Notes: generated by a model not told the origin, from the letters alone. A stretch of 64,000 bases of DNA from Vicinamibacterales bacterium (GCA_025456345.1 JALOKU010000005.1:40121-104120), one strand, 5' to 3'; numbered from the stretch's first letter, positions 16,569-26,347 are shown. Numbers and translations are program-made.

Positions 16569-18419
16569 CTATTGCGGACCGCCGGACGCCCGCGCGAGAT
16601 CGAGGATTGCGCCGACCGCCCGGTCTGCCGCCTGACCCGTTGGCAGCAGCTCGTATTCTGCCATGAATGCCTGCTGCCGCATACGGAAGGCGGCCCGCGC
16701 GTCGTCGTCCGCAAGGAAGCGGTGCAGCACCGGCGCGACGTCGGCCGGCGACGCGCATCCGAGCATCACGCCCGCCTCGACGAACGGGCTGAGGTAGTTG
16801 GGGAGATTGAGGGCGAGCGCCGGCACGCCGAGCGCCATCGCCTCGAGGGCGACCGTCGAGTTGACCGTGACCACGAGATCGGCAACGGCCAGCGTGGCGG
16901 CAAGATCGATGTCCGCCGGCGCCACCGTGATGTTCGGGGCCGCTCCGGCGAGCTTCACGTACGCGCCGGGCGTTTCTGCCGGGTGGCAGCGAACGGTGAG
17001 ATGGACGCCCGGCGCCGAGCGCACGGCGTCGAACAGTGCCGCGAGCGAGTCGCGCGCGCGTTCGCGGTACTTGGTCGCCAGAATCAGGAGGCGCGCGTCT
17101 CCTGCCGCGCCGAAACGCCGGCGCGTCTCCCGGCGCGCGTCCTCGTCCTGCCGGCCCGCGGCCGACGCCAGCGCGTCGAGGCGCGGATTGCCCGTCACGA
17201 TCAGGGCAGCCGCCGGCAGCGAGCCGGCCTCTTCCAGATGGCGCGCGGCGAACCGGTCGAACACCAGCGTGGCCGTCGGGCGCGGGAAGCCGAGATCCCC
17301 GGCGTTGCGCGCCGAAGGCGCGACCTCGTCCGCCAGGTGCCGGTAGTTGAGCCAGTGGCGGTGGATGAAGCCATGCTGCAGGCCGCACGTCGGGATTCCG
17401 CGCCGCCGGGCCTCGAGCACGAGCGCCCGGCCCCAGCCGCCGGCTTCGGCATAGGTCACGGCCACGGCGGGCCGTATCCGATCGAGCGCCGCGGCGGCTT
17501 CGTCCATCGCCCGCGCCGACCAGGGCAGCTGAAGGTACGCGGCGCCGGTCAGTTCCCGGCGGATGAACCGCCAGAGATCGTATCCGCCGAAGACCGCGGC
17601 CTCGCGCAGATCCCGGCTGCGGCAGAGCAGGCGATCGATGCGCCCGCATCCCAGCATGTAGCCGAGCGACCCGGTGATGGCCCGCCATGGCGCGTAGGCT
17701 TCGACCGACTGCACGTCGGGCAGCGTCCCCTGCCATTCCTGAAGCCGTTTCGCGAGCGTCCGGGCGCGGAACGCCGTTGTCGGGCCCAGGCCCACGAAGA
17801 TCACGTCCTCGGGCCGCACCTGCGCCACCAGCTGCCGGAGTATCGGCCCGACGTACGCCTCCCGTTCGGCGGTGTCACGCCAGAAGGCGGAGTGGACGAA
17901 CACGGCGACCGGCCTGCGATCCGACGCGGCGGCAGCGCGCCGATGCCGGAGGCGCGACCCGACGGCCCTCAGGGCGAACTGGGCCGAGGCCGCCAGCGTG
18001 CCGGCGAACGTCAGCGCATCGCGCCACGGCCTCGGGCGGCTGCCGCGGTAGACGGCGCCGTGGCGCCTGGCGCCGATGGCCAGCACCTCGCGCGCGATCT
18101 CGTCGCCGCGGACCACCGCGACGGCCCGCGGCCGCAGCGCCGCAAAGAGATTCTCCGAGGCCGTCACGGCGCGGATGAGCGTTTCGATGACCCGCATGCG
18201 GTGGAGGTACACCTCGACGAACCACCACAGCGAGTCCCCGCGGTAGACGAGCCGGTCGCGCAGCGGGAGCCCGTCGAGGTCCGCGTGCCGCACGGCCTTG
18301 ATCCACGCGATGGCCTCGCGGTCGGCCCTTTCGATCTCGGCGGGCGAGAGGAAGTCACCCAGGCGGACGCGCCGGCGGCCGGAGTCGCTCTCGACGACGA
18401 CGACGGCATCTTCGATCAC
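16569..18419 (-). CDS. GT-B type glycosyltransferase with an HP motif (capsule/surface polysaccharide transferase-like)
   Basis: This is a 616-residue protein from a GTG at 18419, 5 bp after the preceding stop. An N-terminal region of about 170 residues of unknown type is followed by two Rossmann-like halves. Motifs are LQHGFIHRHW near 347-356, VTGNPRLDAL near 408-417, RCHPAE at 477-482 and VNSTVALEAMALGVPAL near 519-535. HP and VNST motifs are seen in CDP-glycerol, KDO and bacterial sialyl/polysialyl transferases. It is directly upstream of the fusion gene and near an intact NeuA, so it is the best candidate to transfer the CMP-activated sugar. Confidence 0.75.
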   Translation of the reverse strand: MIEDAVVVVESDSGRRRVRLGDFLSPAEIERADREAIAWIKAVRHADLDGLPLRDRLVYRGDSLWWFVEVYLHRMRVIETLIRAVTASENLFAALRPRAVAVVRGDEIAREVLAIGARRHGAVYRGSRPRPWRDALTFAGTLAASAQFALRAVGSRLRHRRAAAASDRRPVAVFVHSAFWRDTAEREAYVGPILRQLVAQVRPEDVIFVGLGPTTAFRARTLAKRLQEWQGTLPDVQSVEAYAPWRAITGSLGYMLGCGRIDRLLCRSRDLREAAVFGGYDLWRFIRRELTGAAYLQLPWSARAMDEAAAALDRIRPAVAVTYAEAGGWGRALVLEARRRGIPTCGLQHGFIHRHWLNYRHLADEVAPSARNAGDLGFPRPTATLVFDRFAARHLEEAGSLPAAALIVTGNPRLDALASAAGRQDEDARRETRRRFGAAGDARLLILATKYRERARDSLAALFDAVRSAPGVHLTVRCHPAETPGAYVKLAGAAPNITVAPADIDLAATLAVADLVVTVNSTVALEAMALGVPALALNLPNYLSPFVEAGVMLGCASPADVAPVLHRFLADDDARAAFRMRQQAFMAEYELLPTGQAADRAVGAILDLARASGGPQ

Positions 18420-18424
18420 GACGC

Positions 18425-19675
18425 TCAGCTTACCGTGTTCGAGGCCGCGGGGACGAGGCGCCGGGTGTCGGCGAGCAGCTCGCGCGCCGCGCGCAGCACC
18501 GCGTCGGTGCTCACCGCCTCCAGGCAATCCGGCGTGTGCCCGACGCACCGCGCGGGCGGCATGCGGATCCGGTTGCACGGGCTGCACGGCAGGTCGGTGC
18601 GCACGATGCGGCAGCGCGCGGCCAGCGGGCCCCAGCGATCGGGCGACGAGGGACCGAAGACGGCGACCAGCGGGACGCCCAGCACGGCGGCCAGGTGCAT
18701 GGGGCCCGTGTCGGGCGTGATGAGCAGCGCCAGCCGCGTGAACACCGCCGCGAGGGCCACGATGTCGGCCCGCCCGACCAGATCGACGCACGGCACCTGC
18801 GGCGGCAGCGCGGCCCGAAGCGCGTCCGCGGCGGCCCGGTCTTCTGCGGCACCCGTCAGCACGATCGTGACGCCCTCGTCGGCGGCAAGGTGCGCGGCGA
18901 CGGCGGCGAGGCGCGACACAGGCCACTCTTTCACCGCCCGGCCGGCCCCGATGTGAATGCCGACCAGCCGCCGGCCCGTCCGCGACGGCGCGGCGAGCGC
19001 CGAGTCCAGCCACTGGTCCGCCTGCGCCAGCGAGGACGGCGGCACCTCGATGGCGGCGCGAGGCAGCGCCGTCGCGGCCAGGCGGCCCTCGCCCGTCGGG
19101 AATGATCGGCCAACATCGTCTCCGAGCGCGGCACCGGCGAGGCGCCAGCCGTTGACGGCCGTGTGCGACGTCGGGTCGAACGGCACGACGAGGTCCAGCA
19201 GCGGCCCGCCGCCAGCCATCCCGAAGCCGGCCTGGTACCGCGCGCCGGCAAGGCTCATGAGCAGGTGGCTCCGGATGTCGCCCTCGAGGTTGATCGCCAG
19301 GTCGTACGGCCGCTCGCGCCAGCCGCGCGCCTGGCGGGCCATCGCGGCCCATCCCGCGCCCGTCGACCCGCGCGCCAGCCACGGCGCGTCCATCGTCTCG
19401 ATGCGGCTGATCCCGGGGATGAGGCCGGCGAGGGACCGGTTCCAGCTGCCGACCACGAGATCGACCTCGGCGCGCGGCGCGCGCGAGCGGAGCAGATGGA
19501 GAGCCGGGAGCGACATGAGCAGATCGCCGATGCGTTCGATGCGCAGGACGAGGATGCGGCGGATGTCATCCGCGGCGGGTGGCCTGCGCCGCGGCCGGAA
19601 CAAGGCGGCCACGCGCAGCCCGGCGTCGGCGGCGGCGACGGCCAGGCGCTCGCGGCGATCGGGGATGTGCAGCAC
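18425..19675 (-). CDS. ADP-heptose:LPS heptosyltransferase-like (GT9)
   Basis: This is a 416-residue protein with a GTG start. After a basic N-terminal helix come RILVLRIERIGDLLMSLPAL (the GT9 opening strand and Gly-Asp), VGIHIGAGRAVKEWP in the middle, and ITPDTGPMHLAAVLGVPLVAVFGPSSPDRWGP, which binds the donor. It probably adds a heptose or similar sugar to the LPS core or a related glycan. A C-terminal CSPCNRIRMPPARCVGHTPDC stretch has four cysteines, as in several members of this family. Its presence supports an outer membrane with LPS-like glycan. Confidence 0.88.
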   Translation of the reverse strand: MLHIPDRRERLAVAAADAGLRVAALFRPRRRPPAADDIRRILVLRIERIGDLLMSLPALHLLRSRAPRAEVDLVVGSWNRSLAGLIPGISRIETMDAPWLARGSTGAGWAAMARQARGWRERPYDLAINLEGDIRSHLLMSLAGARYQAGFGMAGGGPLLDLVVPFDPTSHTAVNGWRLAGAALGDDVGRSFPTGEGRLAATALPRAAIEVPPSSLAQADQWLDSALAAPSRTGRRLVGIHIGAGRAVKEWPVSRLAAVAAHLAADEGVTIVLTGAAEDRAAADALRAALPPQVPCVDLVGRADIVALAAVFTRLALLITPDTGPMHLAAVLGVPLVAVFGPSSPDRWGPLAARCRIVRTDLPCSPCNRIRMPPARCVGHTPDCLEAVSTDAVLRAARELLADTRRLVPAASNTVS

Positions 19676-19679
19676 GCGC

Positions 19680-22205
19680 CTACTCCAGCCAGATGCGATC
19701 GAGCATGATGCCGAGCGCGCGATCGTCGCTTCCGCCCAGCAGGTCCTTCGGGACCCAGGTCGTGCAGACGAGCCGCACGACGGAGGGGGCGGATCTCGCC
19801 GACGCGTCAGCCGCGGCCCCGGGCGGCAGCGCCAGCCTGTAGTCGGAGAACCCGCCCCGGACGGTGACGGTCCCGACGGCCCGATCGTTCAGGAACACCT
19901 GCACCTCGGCAGGCCCGGCGGCCTCGGGCCGGCCGCCGTCGGCGGCGCGAATCACCATGGCCTGCGCGGTCGCTGGAATACCGAGGAACGTGACGTAGGA
20001 CAGGTTCCGGACCCACCGGTAGGTCGCGCCGTCCTGGTCCTGGCGCGCGAACATCCGCAGCAGCCACGGGTCGTCGAACCCTCCGACATCGATGTCGAGC
20101 ACCGGCCTGGCGGGCGCGGCCGGCTCGAGCTGATACACGTTCAGGTTGAACTTCTTTTGCCGGATCTCGCGGGGATACGCGTTGCGGGCCGATTCGTACT
20201 CGGGAATCGAGAAGCGCTCGTTCCGCACCGCCGTGATGCCGACCAACGGCGACGCCAGGTCGAAACCGCCGTCTGCGATGAGAAACACGCGGTCGAACGC
20301 GCGGTCCGCCCAGGCGAGAAACTGCCCGACCTCGGCGCGTCCCGGCCGCGGTGATGAGAATACGAGGACGTTTCTGGCGTAGATGTAGGCCAGGGGCGTC
20401 GCCAGGACGTGGGCGTCGGACGAGTACCGGGGCTCGACCAGCACCAGATCCCGTTCCCCGAATTGCCCGGCGAGCCGTTCGAGGGCCGCGATGAGGCCGG
20501 CGTACTCCACGTGGTTGAGGATCGGCCGCGTGGCTGCCACAGACGTCCACGCAACCAGCGCGAGGGCGCCAGCACAAGGCACGAAGCAGAGCAGCCCGGC
20601 GCGCATCCTGGCGCCTCGTGTCCCGGAGGATGATGCCAGTCCGACGCGGTGCCGGTAAGCGGCGAATCCGCCCGCCGCCATCATCAGGCAGGCAAACGGC
20701 AGGATGAGAGCCAGGTAACGCCGGGCCTGCCAGAAGTGCTCGGGGACGATGCGGATCTTGTAGAAGAAGAACGCGGAAACGAGCGCGCCCGTGGTGAGCA
20801 GCACGGGATCTCTCCAGAACCGCGTCCAGACCACGGCAACAAGTCCCGCGATGGCGGCCAGCAGGCCAATGGGGCCGACGTACCACGCGAACACGCGGAG
20901 CGCGTACGCATCCTGGATCGCCAGGCGGCCGGCGGGTTCGCGGAGAAAGTAGGCGTAGAAGGCCGCGGCCGCGATGGCGGCGGCGAACACGCGCGGCACC
21001 CATCGCTGCATCGCCTCGATCCGCGCCGGCCAGACGCCGCGGGCGCGGCGAATCACGGCCGCCGCGAGCACCAACGCCCCGAGCGCGGCCGCCGGTCCCG
21101 CGGCGCCCCGCATCTGCCCGACGGGAATGGCGGCGTACGCCCGCAAGGGCCCGGCGAAATACCCCGCGGCCGCCGCGAGGAGCGCAGCCAGGGGAGCCAG
21201 GAAGGCCAGGCCCAGTCTCTTCCCGTCGGCGACGACAAGCAGGAGCGCCGCGCCGACAACGCCCAGGATGATCAGCGAATCCAGGCGCACGAACATGAGC
21301 GATCCGAGCAGGACCGCCGCGACGGGAGCGAAGAACCGGTCGTCGTCTCGATAGGCGCGGGCAAGCGCCAGCAGCGCGGCAAACAGCAGGGCCTGCTGCA
21401 TCACTTCGGAGTTCGGATACCGGGCGTACCAGACGACGGCGACGTTGATGCCGAGCAGCAGCGCGCCGATGAAGGCAGGCACGCGCCCGGCCAGGCGGGC
21501 CCCGGCGAAGTAGACGGCGAGGAGTCCGAGAATCGCCCACGCGCCGACTGCCCGTCTGGCGCCGGTCAACCCGTCCAGCCCATATCCGACGGCAATCCAG
21601 ACGGGAAAACCATGGGGAAACTGGCCCATGACCTCGCCGCGCGACCGGTTCGTGACGAAGAACCCCATGAACCGCACGCCCTGGTGAAGACCCTCGTCGA
21701 TCTCGGCAGGGTCTCCCGCCAGGAACATGCCGCGGAACTCCTCCGGCACGGCCGCAAGGGTCGCGTCGTGGATGGTGAGCGACCCCTGCTGGCCAAGACG
21801 GATCCCCTGGTTGATGTAGGTGCCGGGATCCTTGCCGCCCATGATGTATTCGGAAGGCGGGAAGAACAGGTACAGCCCGGCGGCGGCCAGCGCCGCCGGC
21901 AGCAGGAGCGTCCAGGACAGGGGCGCCGCGGTCGATCCGTACCCGAGCCGTCCGCGCACGGTCACGAGCAGGACCGCGGCCAGCGCGATGTTGGCGGTCA
22001 GCAGACGCGGGAACGTGTATGCGCCGGCTGCCGCCAGGGCAAGGGCGGCGAGCGTCGTGATCGTGCAGCTGAGAATCACCGCCCAGAAGGCGCGCTCGTC
22101 GGCCGGGAGCGCCGCGCGGCGCGGCCGGTCCGCGATCGGGAGGCGATACAGCACGGCACCCGGCAGGTAGGCGAGGGCGGTGAGGTGGGCCAGCGCCAGG
22201 AGCAT
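19680..22205 (-). CDS. Large polytopic GT-C/GT39-like membrane protein
   Basis: This is an 841-residue protein with about 12-14 hydrophobic segments and a soluble C-terminal domain of about 250 residues. GGKDPGTYINQG sits in the first large extracytoplasmic loop and resembles the acidic catalytic loop of GT39-like enzymes; QFPHGFPVWIA and RYPNSEVMQQALLF follow. The C-terminal part may be a carbohydrate-binding beta domain. The gene starts 3 bp after the DegT stop and ends 4 bp before the heptosyltransferase gene, so it is in the same unit. Substrate unknown. Confidence 0.8.
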   Translation of the reverse strand: MLLALAHLTALAYLPGAVLYRLPIADRPRRAALPADERAFWAVILSCTITTLAALALAAAGAYTFPRLLTANIALAAVLLVTVRGRLGYGSTAAPLSWTLLLPAALAAAGLYLFFPPSEYIMGGKDPGTYINQGIRLGQQGSLTIHDATLAAVPEEFRGMFLAGDPAEIDEGLHQGVRFMGFFVTNRSRGEVMGQFPHGFPVWIAVGYGLDGLTGARRAVGAWAILGLLAVYFAGARLAGRVPAFIGALLLGINVAVVWYARYPNSEVMQQALLFAALLALARAYRDDDRFFAPVAAVLLGSLMFVRLDSLIILGVVGAALLLVVADGKRLGLAFLAPLAALLAAAAGYFAGPLRAYAAIPVGQMRGAAGPAAALGALVLAAAVIRRARGVWPARIEAMQRWVPRVFAAAIAAAAFYAYFLREPAGRLAIQDAYALRVFAWYVGPIGLLAAIAGLVAVVWTRFWRDPVLLTTGALVSAFFFYKIRIVPEHFWQARRYLALILPFACLMMAAGGFAAYRHRVGLASSSGTRGARMRAGLLCFVPCAGALALVAWTSVAATRPILNHVEYAGLIAALERLAGQFGERDLVLVEPRYSSDAHVLATPLAYIYARNVLVFSSPRPGRAEVGQFLAWADRAFDRVFLIADGGFDLASPLVGITAVRNERFSIPEYESARNAYPREIRQKKFNLNVYQLEPAAPARPVLDIDVGGFDDPWLLRMFARQDQDGATYRWVRNLSYVTFLGIPATAQAMVIRAADGGRPEAAGPAEVQVFLNDRAVGTVTVRGGFSDYRLALPPGAAADASARSAPSVVRLVCTTWVPKDLLGGSDDRALGIMLDRIWLE

Positions 22206-22208
22206 CGG

Positions 22209-23303
22209 CTACGCCGTCAGGCGCCGGATGGCGCCGGCGACCGCCCGCAGGTCAGCCTCGGACATTCCCGGGTACAACGGCAGCGACAAGACCTGCGCGC
22301 AGACGCGATCCGCCTCCGGGCACACGGCTGGCGATAGGGCCTCGAGCGCCGGCTGCCGCGGGATCGGAACCGGGTAGTGAATGAGCGTCTCGATCCCGTC
22401 CGCCCGCAGCGCCGCCTGCAACTGGTCGCGGCGCGGCGAGAGGATCGGAAACAGGTGGTAGACGTGCCCGGCGTCGCACTCGGGCGGGACTTCGAGGCCG
22501 GTCGCGGCGAGCAGCTGCCTGTACGTGGCGGCGCGGGCCCTGCGCGCCGCGGTCCAGCCCGCCAGCAGCGGCAGGCGCGCGGAGAGGATGGCCGCCTGCA
22601 TCTCGTCGAGGCGGCTGTTCACGCCCATCTCGCCGTGGTGGTACCGGTCCGTCTGGCCGCCGTTGCGGATCCGCTTCATCCGCTCGGCAAGGCCGGCGTC
22701 GTTGGTCGTGATCGCACCGCCGTCGCCGAGGGCGCCCAGGTTCTTCGTGGGATAGAAACTGTAGGCGGCCGCCACGCCGGACGACCCGACGGGCCGGCCT
22801 TCGCACGTCGCCAGGTGGGACTGGCAGCAGTCCTCGATCACCGCGAGGCCGCGCGCCCTCGCGATGGCCATGATGGCGCGCATGTCGGCCGGCTGGCCGT
22901 AGAGGTGCACCGGGAGAATCGCGGCGGTGCGCGGCGTGATGGCGGCTTCGATGGCCGATGGACTAATCGTCAGGCGGCGAGGATCGATGTCCGCGAACAC
23001 CGGCGTCGCGCCGGCCATCATGCATGCCAGCGCGGTGTATGCCGCCGATACCGGCGTCGTGATCACCTCGTCGCCGGGACCGAGGCCCAGCCCGCGGAGG
23101 ATGATCGCAATCGCGTCGGTCCCGGTGCCGACGCCGACGGCGTGCGCCGCCCCGCACGCGGCGGCGAAGCTGCGTTCGAACGCTTCGACTTCAGGCCCGA
23201 GCACGTACCATCCGCGCTCGACGACGCGCCGGATGGCGGCGTCGATGGCCGGACGATCCTCTCCCGGTACAAGGCGCATGAAGGGGACGCGGAATGTGGT
23301 CAT
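22209..23303 (-). CDS. DegT/DnrJ/EryC1/StrS-family sugar aminotransferase
   Basis: This is a 364-residue protein. GTGTDAI (59-65) holds the PLP phosphate, Asp158 lies in IEDCCQSH, and the Schiff-base Lys187 is in FYPTKNLGALGDGGAI. Such PLP enzymes aminate keto-sugar nucleotides (for example 3- or 4-keto-hexoses) for surface glycans. The ATG start overlaps the stop of the epimerase gene upstream by 4 bp, which fits a keto-sugar being passed on from an SDR enzyme. The regiochemistry cannot be assigned. Confidence 0.9.
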   Translation of the reverse strand: MTTFRVPFMRLVPGEDRPAIDAAIRRVVERGWYVLGPEVEAFERSFAAACGAAHAVGVGTGTDAIAIILRGLGLGPGDEVITTPVSAAYTALACMMAGATPVFADIDPRRLTISPSAIEAAITPRTAAILPVHLYGQPADMRAIMAIARARGLAVIEDCCQSHLATCEGRPVGSSGVAAAYSFYPTKNLGALGDGGAITTNDAGLAERMKRIRNGGQTDRYHHGEMGVNSRLDEMQAAILSARLPLLAGWTAARRARAATYRQLLAATGLEVPPECDAGHVYHLFPILSPRRDQLQAALRADGIETLIHYPVPIPRQPALEALSPAVCPEADRVCAQVLSLPLYPGMSEADLRAVAGAIRRLTA

Positions 23304-24331
23304 GATGCGGGCGCCGCCCCGGGGTCTCCGGGCTCCAGGTAATGGGGCAGGTGCTCCCGGTAGTAGGCCACGGTCCGGGCCAGCCCCTCGCGAAGCCCGA
23401 CGCGCGGCTGCCAGCCGGTGGCGGCCCTGAATTTCGCGGAGTCGGCGTAGAAGCTGCCGATGTCGATCGCCTTCTTCTCAGCCGGCCATTCCACGCAGCG
23501 CGCACTTCCGGTGCCCGCCACCTCGAGGAGGAGCTGCACGAGATCGCGATGGCTGACAGGCTCGCTGCCGCCGACGTTGAACACCTCGCCGTTGCAGGCG
23601 TCGGAGGCGCCCGCCCTCAAGAACGCGTCGGCCGCATCGTCGACGAACACGAAGTCGCGCAGTTGCGAACCGTCGCCGTAAATCTGCAGCTCGCGGCCCT
23701 CGACCGCCAGCCGGATGAACCAGCCGATGAACCCCTGCCGGTTGTGCTTCACGAGCTGGCGGGGACCGTAGATGTTGGTGAGGCGCAGCGAGCAGGCGCG
23801 CACGTTGAACACGTGATTGTAGACGAGGTGGTAGTACTCGCCGGCGACCTTGTTGATGCCGTTGACGTCGGTCGGCCGGACCAGGTGCTGCTCGGTCACC
23901 GGCAGGAACTCGGGCTTGCCGTAGACCTGGCGCGTGCCGGCGAACACCACCTTGATGCCGGGGTTGTTCCGGCGGCAGGCTTCGAGTATCGACAACTGGC
24001 TCCGGCAGTTGATCTCGAGATCCGTGTACGGATCCCGCATGCTGTCGATGTGGCTGACCTGGCCGGCCAGGTTGAAGATGACATCCACGTGCCGGACCAG
24101 GTAGCTCATCGTGCTTTCCTGGCGCACGTCGGCGATGTTCATCCGCACCCGGTCCTCGATGTCACGGATGTTGAAGAGGTTGCCGCCGTAGTCCGGGATG
24201 AGGGAGTCGACCAGCAGGACGTTCGCGCCGAGTTGCACGAGACGGTGCGCGAGATTGCTGCCGATGAACCCGGCCCCGCCCGTGATCATGACCGGGCGGC
24301 CGCGGTAGAACGCCTCGTAATCCACGATCAC
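23300..24331 (-). CDS. NAD-dependent epimerase/dehydratase (extended SDR)
   Basis: This is a 343-residue protein if it starts at GTG 24331, in a GTGA overlap with the GT2 gene. The in-frame GTG at 24325 has a better-spaced GGGAG ribosome site and is also plausible. GGAGFIGSNL begins near residue 18. The catalytic region has VFAGTRQVYG, and the expected Tyr/Lys pair is replaced by an INKVAGEYYH segment, so the usual YxxxK register is shifted or lost. Similar SDRs act as CDP- or UDP-sugar epimerases and dehydratases. Context with the DegT gene suggests amino-sugar synthesis. Confidence 0.82.
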   Translation of the reverse strand: MIVDYEAFYRGRPVMITGGAGFIGSNLAHRLVQLGANVLLVDSLIPDYGGNLFNIRDIEDRVRMNIADVRQESTMSYLVRHVDVIFNLAGQVSHIDSMRDPYTDLEINCRSQLSILEACRRNNPGIKVVFAGTRQVYGKPEFLPVTEQHLVRPTDVNGINKVAGEYYHLVYNHVFNVRACSLRLTNIYGPRQLVKHNRQGFIGWFIRLAVEGRELQIYGDGSQLRDFVFVDDAADAFLRAGASDACNGEVFNVGGSEPVSHRDLVQLLLEVAGTGSARCVEWPAEKKAIDIGSFYADSAKFRAATGWQPRVGLREGLARTVAYYREHLPHYLEPGDPGAAPAS

Positions 24332-25080
24332 GCTCCCGTCCGGCCCGCGGCGGGCGGCTCGCTCCCGCGCGTCACGACGAGCGCCCACCACAACTTCATC
24401 ACGTCGGCGGCCGTTCTGGCGATGCGGGAGAAATTGAAGAACTGCGACTTGCCGTAGGCGCGGTGGTAATGGTGCACCGGGGCCTCGGCGATCGTGAACC
24501 CTGCGTCCTGGATCTTCTTCATCATCTCCAGGCAGATCACGCCGCTGTTCTTGGTCAGGGTGACGCGATCGAAGATCGCGCGCCTCATGAGGCGGAAGTC
24601 GCAGTCGACGTCGCGGACCTTCAGGCCGAACAGCAGCTTGACCGCATTGTGATAGAGGCGGCCGATCACGATGCGGTGGAACGGATCCGAGCGGCTGATC
24701 TTGTAGCCGTTGACGAGATCGATCCCCGGTCCCTTCCGCTCCCAGAGCACCGACATCTCCCACGGGTCGTACTGGGCGTCGCCGTCGGTGTAGAAGATCC
24801 ACTCCTTCGCCGCGTGGGCGAACCCGCTCCGGAGGGCGCCGCCGTAGCCGCGGTTGCCCTGGTGGTGCACGACTCGAACCTGCGGGTAGACGCGGGCGAG
24901 CTCGTCCAGGATGAGCGGCGTGGCGTCGCGGCTGCCGTCGTTGATGACGATGACCTCGAAGTCGGGCGTCAGGCGGCCCGCGGCCAGCACGGCGCTCACC
25001 ACCATGCTCGCGATGGTGCCGCTGTCGTTGTAGGCCGGGAAGAACACGGTCAGCCCTGGTGTCGTCTGCGGTGCAGGCAT
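24328..25080 (-). CDS. Family 2 glycosyltransferase (DPM-like)
   Basis: This is a 250-residue protein from ATG 25080. It opens with LTVFFPAYNDSGTI, then VIVINDGSRD for the nucleotide strand and YTDGDAQYDPWE as the DxD-type metal site. YHNAVKLLFGLKVRDVDCDFRLMRR is typical of dolichol/polyprenol-phosphate sugar synthases. It probably loads a sugar onto a polyprenyl phosphate for the GT-C enzymes in this locus. There is no C-terminal membrane pair, so it is the soluble DPM type. Confidence 0.85.
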   Translation of the reverse strand: MPAPQTTPGLTVFFPAYNDSGTIASMVVSAVLAAGRLTPDFEVIVINDGSRDATPLILDELARVYPQVRVVHHQGNRGYGGALRSGFAHAAKEWIFYTDGDAQYDPWEMSVLWERKGPGIDLVNGYKISRSDPFHRIVIGRLYHNAVKLLFGLKVRDVDCDFRLMRRAIFDRVTLTKNSGVICLEMMKKIQDAGFTIAEAPVHHYHRAYGKSQFFNFSRIARTAADVMKLWWALVVTRGSEPPAAGRTGA

Positions 25081-25090
25081 CTTTGAGATT

Positions 25091-26347
25091 CTATTCCGTC
25101 TTGCGCCGGCCCTCAGCCCGGCCGGCCGCCCGATCGTACACCTGTTCGAACGCGCCGGCGACCGCCTCCCACGTCCGCCGCCGCAGGACGTCGGCCCGCG
25201 CCGCCGCGCCGAGCGCGGCCCGCGTCTGCGGGGCGGCGAGCAGATGGCCGAGAGCCGCCTCGAGGGCGCCGGCCTCGCGCTCGGCGACAAGCCAGCCCGT
25301 GCGCTGGTCTTCGACGACGGAAGGAATGCCGCCGACCCGCGTGGCGACCAGGGCGGTGCCCGAGGCCAGGGCCTCCATCACGGTGTTCGGCAGCCCGTCC
25401 ACGTTGCCCGCGTCGTCGTGCACCGAGGGCACGACGGCGATGTCGGCGCCGGCGAGATGGGCGGCGACCGCGTCCTGGGCGAGCACGCCCGGGAAGCGGA
25501 CCCGATCGGCGATGCCGCGCTCATGCGCCCGCGCACGGAGCTCGGCGTCGAGATCCCCGCCGCCGCCGATGACGAGGCGCAGCGCGGGCCACCGCGGCGC
25601 CAGGCGCCCGACGGCGTCGATCAGGTACTCGAAGCCCTTCTTGCGCACGAACCGGCCGGCCGTGAAGAGCACGAGGTCGTCGGGGCCCGCGCCCATGGCG
25701 CGCCTCCCTTCGGCCCGCAGGGCCGCGTCGGGTCGGAATCGCTGCGCGTCCACGCCGTACGGGATCGTCACGGCCCGTCCGGCGTCGGCGCCAAGCGCGA
25801 TCATGCGATCGCGCAGGTCGTCGCTGCACGCCGTGAGCCAATCGAGGCGGCGCAGGGCGGCCTGCGCGGCGATGCGCGCAAACGCGTGCCGCTCGGCCAC
25901 GTAGACGTCCGATCCGTGCAGGCTGACCACCGTCGGCAGATCGAGGCCGGCCGCGGTCACCACGGCGCCGCTGGGGATGATCCAGTGGCCGTGCAGCAGC
26001 GTGGCGCCGACCTCGGCCGCGACGCGGCGGACGGCCCGGTAGGACGCCACCAGCGCCATCGGCGCCGCGACGTACGCGGCCCCGCGCAGCCGGACGTCCG
26101 CCTCGAGCGCGGCCGCGTACCCGAACACGTTGAGATCCGGGTGCGGCGCGTACCGGAACGGGTGGAAATGTACGCCGTCCTCGACCGGGCCCCTGGCCAG
26201 GCGGGGATGCCAGGGCAGAATGACGTGGACCGCGTGGCCGCGCGCGGCGAGGCCCTTGGCGATCGGCTCCATGAAGGTGCCGATCGTGTCGCCCGGGAAG
26301 CGCGGGTACGAGGTCGTGAGCATCACGACCACGTGGCGGCGCGTCAC
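25091..26347 (-). CDS. Family 4 GT-B glycosyltransferase
   Basis: This is a 418-residue protein. I chose the GTG at 26347, which forms a GTGA overlap with the DPM-like gene upstream; the family pattern starts right after it (VVVMLTTSYPRFPGD). LLHGHWIIPSG and VSLHGSDVY lie in the N-terminal half. LFTAGRFVRKKGFEYLIDA and a DIAVVPSVHDDAGNVDGLPNTVMEALASGTALVAT donor-binding segment lie in the C-terminal half. It is a retaining sugar transferase acting in the cytosol on a lipid-linked glycan. Donor unknown. Confidence 0.88.
   Translation of the reverse strand: MTRRHVVVMLTTSYPRFPGDTIGTFMEPIAKGLAARGHAVHVILPWHPRLARGPVEDGVHFHPFRYAPHPDLNVFGYAAALEADVRLRGAAYVAAPMALVASYRAVRRVAAEVGATLLHGHWIIPSGAVVTAAGLDLPTVVSLHGSDVYVAERHAFARIAAQAALRRLDWLTACSDDLRDRMIALGADAGRAVTIPYGVDAQRFRPDAALRAEGRRAMGAGPDDLVLFTAGRFVRKKGFEYLIDAVGRLAPRWPALRLVIGGGGDLDAELRARAHERGIADRVRFPGVLAQDAVAAHLAGADIAVVPSVHDDAGNVDGLPNTVMEALASGTALVATRVGGIPSVVEDQRTGWLVAEREAGALEAALGHLLAAPQTRAALGAAARADVLRRRTWEAVAGAFEQVYDRAAGRAEGRRKTE

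Noticed and set aside
10343..18419. A rifamycin-type aminoshikimate (AHBA) cluster
   Set aside because: Dehydroquinate synthase, dehydratase and AHBA synthase are missing, and NeuA-type genes would have no role there.
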